From assembly GCA_022560555.1 (NCBI GenBank), contig JADFSZ010000083.1:1-7713 (forward strand): a stretch of DNA of 7,713 nucleotides, given 5' to 3'. This document shows positions 1 to 5,652 of the stretch, in pieces (the first letter of the stretch is position 1; every line of letters starts with the position of its first letter). Made by a program: the position numbers and the translations under genes. This stretch comes from PVC group bacterium (lineage in GTDB: Bacteria > GCA-001730085 > JADFSZ01). The notes below the pieces were generated by a model. It made no database searches. It was not told the origin of the DNA and saw only the letters and a program-made list of their open reading frames with translations.

Positions 1-717
1 CTTCACAACACTGTTCCTCAAGAGTATGTTCTTCTCTTAACAAAACCAAGCGGAGAAGAAGAAACCATAACACCGGGATTGATTGAGGATGGTCCTTCAA
101 ATGCTCTGGACATTAATGAATTGATAACAGAGGCGGATCCTTTTGTTCCTTATCAAATACAAGCGAAGAGTAAGGCAAGAGCTTACCGTGACAGTGAGTA
201 TGGTGCCGTAAGAGAATTTATTGTAAGCAGTGTTGATGGGTCTGTTTTACCTGCTATTAGCAGTTATGATGTTTTTAATCCGACCGGGGATGGGACAGAT
301 TTAGGCCGTGACGGTATTATCCTTCTTGAAAATATTGTCTTATCGGGCGGGAGCATTGAGCCGGACGGCTTTTTTGTCCAAACCAGCACAACATCAGACT
401 TTTCTGAGGATACGGTTGGTTATTTTGCTCCTTTTAGAAATGAGCAAGATAATATCACGAATCTTATAGTGATTGACACGAGTGCCATGAATGAATTTAC
501 GGGTGAAGATTTATTGGAGCCCGGAGAGGCGGCCGAAATATTTATAAAAATAAGGACAGTGCGAATAGGAAGTGTCAGTGGAGATGAAAGCACGAAATCT
601 TCCGTTTTTGCAAATAATATTGTGATGTTGCCGGCATCTCATCCACCGGATGATTTCTTTTTAACACAAGTTGGAAATCAGCCTGACGTTTCAGTCAATA
701 TTATCAATGTCACAGGT
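1..717 (+). repeat. Repeat unit 1 of the repeat protein (modules A1 and B1)
   Basis: This unit begins with LHN at base 1 and matches LHN at base 718 without any gap. The KPSG motif is at 43, YRDS at 184, the LP before the second module at 247 and IKIRT at 544. Corresponding positions in unit 2 lie 717, 714, 711 and 714 bp downstream, so the period is nearly constant at about 238 codons. Similarity is at protein level; the DNA has diverged, which points to an old duplication rather than recent slippage. The left boundary is set by the window edge. Confidence 0.75.
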
Positions 718-1674
718 CTTCACAATGCAGAGGCTCTTGAATATGCGATTGAATTAAGAAAGCCTTCAGGGGAAGTGGAAGTATTTGCTGTGAATAACAC
801 GGCGGCTGATCCGGATATTATTTCTCTATTAGGGTTAATCAGCGAGGCCGATAGTGTGATGCCCTATATGGTGAGCATGAAGAGTCGTACGAGGGGGTAC
901 CGTGATAGTGAAGTAAGCGAGAACCTTGAGTTTTTTGTAGATACTCTTTCGAGCACGTTGCCTGAGATTGCGGGCTTTGATGTTGTGAATCCTATTGGGT
1001 TCATTGATATGGATTTAGAAGAGTATGGTGACGGGATTATTCTTATTGAAAATATTACTCTCGAGCCAGGAGATACGCCCGATCTTCTCGTGGCCCTCGT
1101 GAGTACAGATTCCTCATTCAGTGGAGATGTGAACAGCTATTTTGTCACTTTGGATGATCATCAGAGCGGAGGAATCCCCATTGTCATTGATATTGATGCG
1201 GAAAACATTTTTACGGGCACGAAACTTATCGATGAAGGGGAGAAAGGGATTGGGTATATTAAAATTCGAACTGAGAGATCAGGCTTTTTGCCGGGACGAT
1301 GGAGTGATGATGCGAATAATGCGAGTCCCATTGCCTTGGTTGAAGAAAATGTGTTTAATGTTAACATGCTTTTGCCTCCCGATATTTCTTTGATTGAAAA
1401 CTTTTCTGTGCCTATCCCTTCGCTTGAAGTTACATTGATAGATCCGCCAAATCCGGAGTTTACGATTGTTCCCGAAGACTATATCGTAGAGTTTATCAGG
1501 CCGAGTGGATCTACTGATATCTTTCCCACAACATTTTCTAGCTTTGAAAGAAATGACTCGAATACTCTTACGGAGATAAGTCCGGATCCTTACACAATCA
1601 ATATAAAAAGCCTGGCAAGGGGATTTCGCGACAGCAATTTTGGTACCGGAGAAACATTCATATTCAATCCCTAA
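1..1674 (+). CDS. Large repeat protein with fibronectin-III-like modules, 5'-truncated by the window edge
   Basis: Frame 1 is open from the first base to the TAA at 1672-1674, so the N-terminus lies outside the window; the TTG at 79 is only an internal codon. The visible 557 residues consist of two alternating module types. Module A contains a [KR]PSG turn (window residues 15, 254, 500) and ends in a [YF]RDS strand (62, 300, 542). Module B contains a DGIIL-EN segment (104, 344) and an IKIRT strand (182, 420). The alternating hydrophobic strands, the Y-x-[VI]-x-x-[KR]-S-x pattern near module ends and STDSSFSG-like stretches resemble fibronectin type III or related beta-sandwich folds. It is rich in Asp, Glu, Ser and Thr, and no transmembrane segment is visible. 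An extracellular or surface role is inferred, but the signal peptide would be upstream and unseen. The protein stops directly after the third A module, with no LPxTG, PEP-CTERM or other sorting tail. Function unknown. Confidence 0.78.
   Translation, partial: LHNTVPQEYVLLLTKPSGEEETITPGLIEDGPSNALDINELITEADPFVPYQIQAKSKARAYRDSEYGAVREFIVSSVDGSVLPAISSYDVFNPTGDGTDLGRDGIILLENIVLSGGSIEPDGFFVQTSTTSDFSEDTVGYFAPFRNEQDNITNLIVIDTSAMNEFTGEDLLEPGEAAEIFIKIRTVRIGSVSGDESTKSSVFANNIVMLPASHPPDDFFLTQVGNQPDVSVNIINVTGLHNAEALEYAIELRKPSGEVEVFAVNNTAADPDIISLLGLISEADSVMPYMVSMKSRTRGYRDSEVSENLEFFVDTLSSTLPEIAGFDVVNPIGFIDMDLEEYGDGIILIENITLEPGDTPDLLVALVSTDSSFSGDVNSYFVTLDDHQSGGIPIVIDIDAENIFTGTKLIDEGEKGIGYIKIRTERSGFLPGRWSDDANNASPIALVEENVFNVNMLLPPDISLIENFSVPIPSLEVTLIDPPNPEFTIVPEDYIVEFIRPSGSTDIFPTTFSSFERNDSNTLTEISPDPYTINIKSLARGFRDSNFGTGETFIFNP
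718..1455 (+). repeat. Repeat unit 2 of the repeat protein (modules A2 and B2)
   Basis: Full unit with LHN at 718, KPSG at 760, YRDS at 898, DGIIL at about 1030 and IKIRT at 1258. It is slightly longer than unit 1: the next [KR]PSG is 738 bp downstream, while the next [YF]RDS is 726 bp downstream. The extra length therefore lies around the end of module B2 and the start of A3. Its B module includes a VSTDSSFSG stretch typical of fibronectin-III-like strands. Confidence 0.72.
1456..1671 (+). repeat. Repeat unit 3, half unit (module A3 only)
   Basis: The A-type hallmarks recur: a Tyr-Ile-Val-x-Phe strand, RPSG (R at 1498), then a strand ending in FRDS (1624). The reading frame ends FIFNP-stop just where a B module would begin, so the protein terminates on an unpaired A module. 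No nonsense or frameshift scar with B-like sequence follows; the next gene begins (on the other strand) within 12 bp. Confidence 0.7.
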
Positions 1675-1685
1675 GAAGTACCGTA

Positions 1686-3461
1686 TTATTTTTGATCAGA
1701 TGAAATCTTTTCGATCTGGGTTGCTAAACCCGGTAAATTTGGATTGATCTGATAGGATTTTTTGAACCATTGCAATGCTTTTTTGTGATTCCCCGCTCGC
1801 TTTTCTATGACACCGTAATAGTAATACGGGTACGGGGACTTTGGGTCAAGGGCCTCAAAGCCTTGAAATACTTCGTAAGCAAGATCGATTTTTCCGCGCT
1901 TAATAAAAATATCTCCAAGCGCAACAGCTAATTTGTGATTTCCGGGACTTTGGAGAATTTGCTCAAGAATAATCTTTTCCGCCTCATCTAAATGCCCCGT
2001 TCTTGTGTATATATCGGCCAGCTGAATGGCCGCCCGGTCGTATTTTGGTTTTTTTTCCAGGGCTTTTCGAAAGAATATTTCCGCCTGAGGAAAATATGTG
2101 GTTTTAAGATAAATAAGCCCCATGTTAAAAAAATGATTGGACCGAATCACGGGTTCTTCCGGCATACGTGTGAAGAAACTGAGCAAGATTAAAATAGCGC
2201 CCAGGGTGCCAAGTTTGAGCCATTTACGATTTAAGCTATACGTGAGGATTCTCTCTAGCGTAAAACCGGCTGAAAGGCACAATAAACCCACCACCGGAAG
2301 CCGGAATCGGCCCAAAATGTAAAAGATAAAAATAGAAAAAAAGAGTCCAAGGAAAAAACATACAAACAAGCGATGATGAGGTGTTCTCTTAAATGAAAGA
2401 AAAAGTCCCGGAATGGCCAGTATCGCAATTACCCGAAAATCTACAAGAACCATTTTTAAAGCATTTGAAAAAGTTGCCATCAAATAAAAATTAACATTAT
2501 TTGGAATTTCGTATTCATTAAAAAAGCGATAGAGTTTTTGAGCTTGTAGAGCGATCCAATCAAGCGGATGCTGGTAGATGAGGATAAGCAAATGTTTGCC
2601 TAGTGCGATTGGATTGTCCCCGAATTGTTGAAGAAGCGCATGGGCTTGCCGGGAAATCTCCCATCCCCATCCGAGTGCGTCCGGTGTATTGCCGGAGATA
2701 AAAACAGTGGCGCCCTGAGCGCTGAAGGCGAGGGGAGAAAAGCCGAGACTGATATTTCTTGCTATAAAGGGAAGAATGGGAAGCAGAATTGAAGCCGAAA
2801 GGGCGAAAAGGGGGAAGAAGAACTTTGCGCTCTTTTCATTTTGAACATTTAAAAAATAAATCAAACTCCAAATAAGAAAAGGGACGAGAATCAGCGCGTT
2901 AGGACGTGTCATAATGTTGAGCCCGAGAACGATTCCGCTAAGGATCAAAAAAGGAACGCTTCTGGTTTCAAAATACCGGATTAAGAGATAAAATATGAGA
3001 ATGTTCCAAAAGCCAATGAGTGTTGCGCGAAGCAGAACACTTTCGAAATAGATAGCGTAATTGTACATTCCGTAGAGAAAAGCCGAAAGAAAACTAACGG
3101 AGGCCCGGAAAAACCTTAGCCCTATTAAATATATGAAGATACTCGTCATGATGCCTAGAAGTGTTTGTATAAGCCGCGCGGCACGAATGTCGGGTGAAAT
3201 GATTTTATAGACAGCCGCGAGGAAATAAGTGTAAAGAGGGGCTTGGTTGTAGGCGTGAGTCGCCATTTTCCAGTCGTTTGTTTTGACGATCGTTACGGCG
3301 TTCCGGTGAAATTTGATTTGGTCGTTTCCTTTAAGAAGAGTGTTGAACTCGATCGTATTAATCGTCTCAGTAAGAAAGAAAAATCGCGGCAAGAACGCAG
3401 CAATGAGTGTGAGGACAAAAAAGAAATGTTTATCGTGCCAATTCGGCAGGATGCGCTTCAT
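1686..3461 (-). CDS. Polytopic GT-C glycosyltransferase (GT39/ArnT/PMT-like) with C-terminal TPR domain
   Basis: 591 residues. Residues 1-430 hold a run of roughly ten or more hydrophobic helices typical of GT-C enzymes, which move a sugar from a polyprenyl-phosphate donor to an acceptor outside the cytoplasmic membrane. Family-like motifs are an acidic residue in the loop after TM1 (D47 in GNDQIKFHRNA), NQAPLY at 72-77 (the PPLY-type loop), a TRPNALILVP helix at 185-194 and RFRLP at 385-389. Residues 443-577 form about four tetratricopeptide repeats (443-475, 476-509, 510-543, 544-577), probably on the donor or acceptor side of the membrane for substrate or partner binding. The ATG at 3461 has GGAAG three bases upstream on the minus strand. 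The gene starts inside the end of the upstream fusion gene (32-bp overlap), implying co-transcription and likely translational coupling. Donor sugar and acceptor cannot be read from the sequence. The architecture recalls eukaryotic TMTC O-mannosyltransferases. Confidence 0.86.
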   Translation of the reverse strand: MKRILPNWHDKHFFFVLTLIAAFLPRFFFLTETINTIEFNTLLKGNDQIKFHRNAVTIVKTNDWKMATHAYNQAPLYTYFLAAVYKIISPDIRAARLIQTLLGIMTSIFIYLIGLRFFRASVSFLSAFLYGMYNYAIYFESVLLRATLIGFWNILIFYLLIRYFETRSVPFLILSGIVLGLNIMTRPNALILVPFLIWSLIYFLNVQNEKSAKFFFPLFALSASILLPILPFIARNISLGFSPLAFSAQGATVFISGNTPDALGWGWEISRQAHALLQQFGDNPIALGKHLLILIYQHPLDWIALQAQKLYRFFNEYEIPNNVNFYLMATFSNALKMVLVDFRVIAILAIPGLFLSFKRTPHHRLFVCFFLGLFFSIFIFYILGRFRLPVVGLLCLSAGFTLERILTYSLNRKWLKLGTLGAILILLSFFTRMPEEPVIRSNHFFNMGLIYLKTTYFPQAEIFFRKALEKKPKYDRAAIQLADIYTRTGHLDEAEKIILEQILQSPGNHKLAVALGDIFIKRGKIDLAYEVFQGFEALDPKSPYPYYYYGVIEKRAGNHKKALQWFKKSYQINPNLPGLATQIEKISSDQK

Positions 3462-5475
3462 AATCTTCCGTTTTGATCGTGTGCCGCTGGGTAACGTATT
3501 TCAGAAGGATGTCTTCTTTAACATAGAGGCCAAGTCCCCGTCCGGAAATCATGTAGGCGCGACCAAAATATCCGAATTTGATTCGCGGGTGAACAATATC
3601 TTCTACGAGAAGAAGACGCTCGTAAGAACCCTCAACAAAATCGATATTATCGAACGATGTCGCGAAGATACGCCCTGCGGCAGAAAGAATGCCCGTTTCA
3701 CCTACTTGACATCCGATTTGACATCGGATCCCCTTTGAGTCAGCAAACTTTTTGATCTGAAGGGCATGGAGAAGGCCGCCGCATTTTGAGATGCGAATAT
3801 TGAACATATGGCAGCATTTTAACTGTAATAATTTGCGCGCTTCAGAAAGAGTTGTCAGTGATTCATCGACCATAATGGGGAGATGACTGTGTCTGGCGAT
3901 ATATGAGAAACCTTCGAGGTCCGTTTTGGAAAGCGGCTGTTCAAGTGCGCTGATATTTATTTTTGATGTGCTTTTGATCCAATTGTAAGCCTCGTTTCTA
4001 TTCCACGCGCAATTTGCGTCAACACGGATATTGACGCCCGGCCCGAGAATGTGGCGGATTATGGAAAGATTATTCGCATCATTTTCATATCCAACTTTGA
4101 CCTTGACCTGACGAAACCCAAACAAACGGATTTTCAATGCCGTTAAGATTACTTCAATTGTGTTCCCTGCGGAAATAACTCCGGAATAATACAGCTCGGA
4201 TATTTTGGGTTTTCCAAAGACGTCAGATATCGAACGGTTAAAGAAGATCCCGTATGCATCAAGTAGAGCGAGTTCGAGAGCCGCCCACGCGGCTCCGCGT
4301 GTCGTATCAGTTCGTTCATCCGACGGATTTATGTCTGAAATGCTTTTACAATATGCAATGACATCGGTGTAATTCTTAAAGCTTTTTCCGAGAACCCTGG
4401 GTATATAAATATTTTTGAGTTGAGCGACCGCGCTTTCTATGGTTTCGCCCGTGACGTAGGGACGGGGAAGCCCTTCTCCGTAACCAATAATTTCCCCTGA
4501 CAGAGTAATTCTCACGATGAGGCTGTTGGATTCTTCCCGGGATGCCAAAGCATGTGAGAATCGTTTTTTAAACGGAATATGTGTTTCAAAAATATCGACA
4601 GATTCCACATGCGTTGTAGGTACACATGTGCAATCAATAGGAAGGTCACGGGATACATTATGAATCCACGTTTGGATATCTTTTAAAATGGAAAACCTGT
4701 TTTTTCCAAATTCAAGACTATGTTGCTGATCGGGATAAATTTTTATGGATTTTTTGTAAGAGCCGAGTTGTTGATGAAATTTTAGTGTGCGCTTGTTATG
4801 TACAATCACGTCTTTTTCACCCAAGAGGGTGAGGATAGGAGTGCTGATCCGATGGGCCTTTCTGAGATAAACAAATTGCATTTTGAGCGATTCCCAAAAG
4901 AATTTGGCCGTGGCCGTTAAGAGCTTTTGAGGGTCTTCCTCAATATACTTTTGATAGGACTCTTCCTCTGTGAACATCTCGGATTCTAAAGGGATTCTAA
5001 TATGCTTTTTGGAATGAAAGATGAGGTAAAAAGGAAAAAGGATTTTGTCGAGCAACGGAATGGTTTTTTTTGTGACAACGCCGGGAGAGATAAGAACGAG
5101 AGCGTCCGCAAGTCTCGGATAATAAAGACTGAGAAGTAAGGCCGGTTTGGCGCCCCAGCAAAGGGCGAGGAGAAATACCCGTCTTCCGGGGTGACGATCT
5201 TTCGCAAAATTGATAACATTGACCAGGTCAATCACAAATTGCATAAAATACGAGATATCTCCGCGGCGTCCGTCGCTATGACCCGAACCGCGCCGATCAA
5301 AAGCGTAGAAATGAAAGCCGTATTTTTGAAAGAAAGCCCCTGATTCTTTGGCCCATTCGCTATGACTTTGGAGGCCATGGGAATAAATGATGATATCTCC
5401 GTCAGGATCTCCTTCCCAAAAGCGGGTAAAAAGCCTGATATTATCATAGGTTGTGATGTGTAGATGTTGTTCCAT
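3430..5475 (-). CDS. Fusion enzyme: alpha/beta-hydrolase (Cys nucleophile) + enolase-superfamily MLE-subgroup domain
   Basis: 681 residues, two enzymes in one chain. Residues 1-275 form an alpha/beta-hydrolase of the monoglyceride-lipase/S33 (Hydrolase_4) type: oxyanion-loop HG at 33-34, FDRRGSGHSDGRRG at 59-72, nucleophile elbow ALCWGA with C106 where Ser is usual, acid D222 in GEKD, and H252 in QQH. Residues 276-292 are a linker. Residues 293-665 form an enolase-superfamily domain of muconate-lactonizing/dipeptide-epimerase type: GYGEGLP and TGET in the cap (331-345), K458-x-K460, metal ligands D486, E512 and D537, and K564 in SKCGG. Both active sites look intact. The metal-dependent half would abstract an alpha proton (epimerisation, cycloisomerisation or dehydration); the hydrolase half would cleave or transfer an acyl group. 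There is no Met between 199 and 535, arguing against a separate enolase product. The ATG at 5475 is preceded in frame by TGA four codons upstream; no SD is visible. Substrate unknown; a MenH-MenC-like or peptide-epimerising role is possible but unproven. Confidence 0.85.
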   Translation of the reverse strand: MEQHLHITTYDNIRLFTRFWEGDPDGDIIIYSHGLQSHSEWAKESGAFFQKYGFHFYAFDRRGSGHSDGRRGDISYFMQFVIDLVNVINFAKDRHPGRRVFLLALCWGAKPALLLSLYYPRLADALVLISPGVVTKKTIPLLDKILFPFYLIFHSKKHIRIPLESEMFTEEESYQKYIEEDPQKLLTATAKFFWESLKMQFVYLRKAHRISTPILTLLGEKDVIVHNKRTLKFHQQLGSYKKSIKIYPDQQHSLEFGKNRFSILKDIQTWIHNVSRDLPIDCTCVPTTHVESVDIFETHIPFKKRFSHALASREESNSLIVRITLSGEIIGYGEGLPRPYVTGETIESAVAQLKNIYIPRVLGKSFKNYTDVIAYCKSISDINPSDERTDTTRGAAWAALELALLDAYGIFFNRSISDVFGKPKISELYYSGVISAGNTIEVILTALKIRLFGFRQVKVKVGYENDANNLSIIRHILGPGVNIRVDANCAWNRNEAYNWIKSTSKINISALEQPLSKTDLEGFSYIARHSHLPIMVDESLTTLSEARKLLQLKCCHMFNIRISKCGGLLHALQIKKFADSKGIRCQIGCQVGETGILSAAGRIFATSFDNIDFVEGSYERLLLVEDIVHPRIKFGYFGRAYMISGRGLGLYVKEDILLKYVTQRHTIKTEDYEAHPAELAR
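3465..3469 (-). promoter_or_regulatory. Shine-Dalgarno-like site for the GT-C glycosyltransferase gene
   Basis: On the minus strand GGAAG is followed by ATT and then the ATG at 3461-3459. The three-base spacer is short. This is the only clear SD-like element before any of the four start codons in the window, and it lies inside the coding region of the upstream fusion gene. It supports the chosen start and a translation-coupled pair. Confidence 0.5.
3706..3729 (-). repeat. In-phase 12-bp tandem duplication within the enolase domain
   Basis: Two adjacent 12-bp copies (3706-3717 and 3718-3729) differ at one base and encode IRCQ and IGCQ (residues 583-590) in codon phase. The second copy runs straight into the conserved VGETG segment of the barrel. 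The same bases also form a perfect 7-bp inverted repeat (3711-3717 and 3723-3729) around a 5-base loop. Most likely a protein-level duplication of a strand motif, not a regulatory site. Confidence 0.6.
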
Positions 5476-5519
5476 GTGTTTTGATCAATGCGAGGATTTT
5501 GTCGGCCTGCGTTTATAAG

Positions 5520-5551
5520 TATTCGCGTAGTATATCAATAATGCGCGAATA
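5520..5551. promoter_or_regulatory. 8-bp perfect inverted repeat, candidate operator
   Basis: TATTCGCG at 5520-5527 and CGCGAATA at 5544-5551 are perfect reverse complements separated by 16 AT-rich bases, with arm centres 24 bp apart. The right arm touches the -35 element of the candidate minus-strand promoter and the left arm covers its predicted start site, so a bound dimer would block that promoter. The leuA-like promoter lies over 60 bp away. No regulator gene is present in the window. A hairpin is possible, but the long loop makes it weak. Confidence 0.4.
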
Positions 5552-5556
5552 GTAAA
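5529..5556 (-). promoter_or_regulatory. Candidate sigma70-type promoter for the hydrolase-enolase/GT operon
   Basis: Read on the minus strand, TTTACT (5556-5551) is followed by a 16-bp spacer and TATACT (5534-5529), each close to the -35 and -10 consensus. Transcription would begin near 5522, giving an untranslated leader of about 45 bases before the ATG at 5475. A weaker alternative, TTGATA with TATAAA at 15-bp spacing, lies slightly downstream. Prediction from consensus only. Confidence 0.5.
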
Positions 5557-5580
5557 CCCTGAATCCCGCGGTACTTGGGG

Positions 5581-5606
5581 ATGAAATGCTCCCTATTTCG
5601 TTTCAT
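5581..5606. promoter_or_regulatory. 6-bp dyad upstream of the leuA-like promoter
   Basis: ATGAAA at 5581-5586 and TTTCAT at 5601-5606 are inverted copies 14 bp apart, ending 8 bp before the -35 hexamer at 5615. The position suits an activator or repressor site, but six-base arms can occur by chance and overlapping weak stems exist here. Speculative. Confidence 0.2.
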
Positions 5607-5614
5607 GTAAACCA

Positions 5615-5643
5615 TTTACAGGAATCTCTCTTTTAGCTATAAT
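5615..5643 (+). promoter_or_regulatory. Near-consensus sigma70-type promoter for the leuA-like gene, probably leaderless
   Basis: TTTACA (5615-5620), an optimal 17-bp spacer, and a perfect TATAAT (5638-5643). The expected start of transcription, 6-9 bases after the -10, falls at about 5649-5652, while the ATG is at 5653. The mRNA would therefore have at most a few untranslated bases, in keeping with the absence of any Shine-Dalgarno sequence before this ATG. Confidence 0.7.
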
Positions 5644-5652
5644 AACGGGCTT

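Noticed and set aside
79-81. TTG at 79 as the true start of the repeat protein
   Set aside because: The frame is open to base 1, and the 26 codons before it align without gaps to repeat unit 2, so coding clearly continues upstream of the window.
1675-1755. Bidirectional terminator between the convergent genes
   Set aside because: Only weak short stems (ATCAGAT with ATCTGAT about 45 bases apart) are present, inside coding sequence and without a good U-tract pairing.
3711-3729. 7-bp inverted repeat as an operator or attenuator
   Set aside because: It sits deep inside the enolase coding region and is explained by the in-phase 12-bp duplication.
3313-3738. 141-codon plus-strand open frame spanning the fusion/glycosyltransferase junction
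   Set aside because: It lies opposite two well-supported genes and has a basic, low-information composition typical of a shadow frame.
5563-5594. Short stems around the GGGG run (ATCCC/GGGAT, GGGA/TCCC)
   Set aside because: Arms of four to five bases that overlap and compete with one another are expected by chance.
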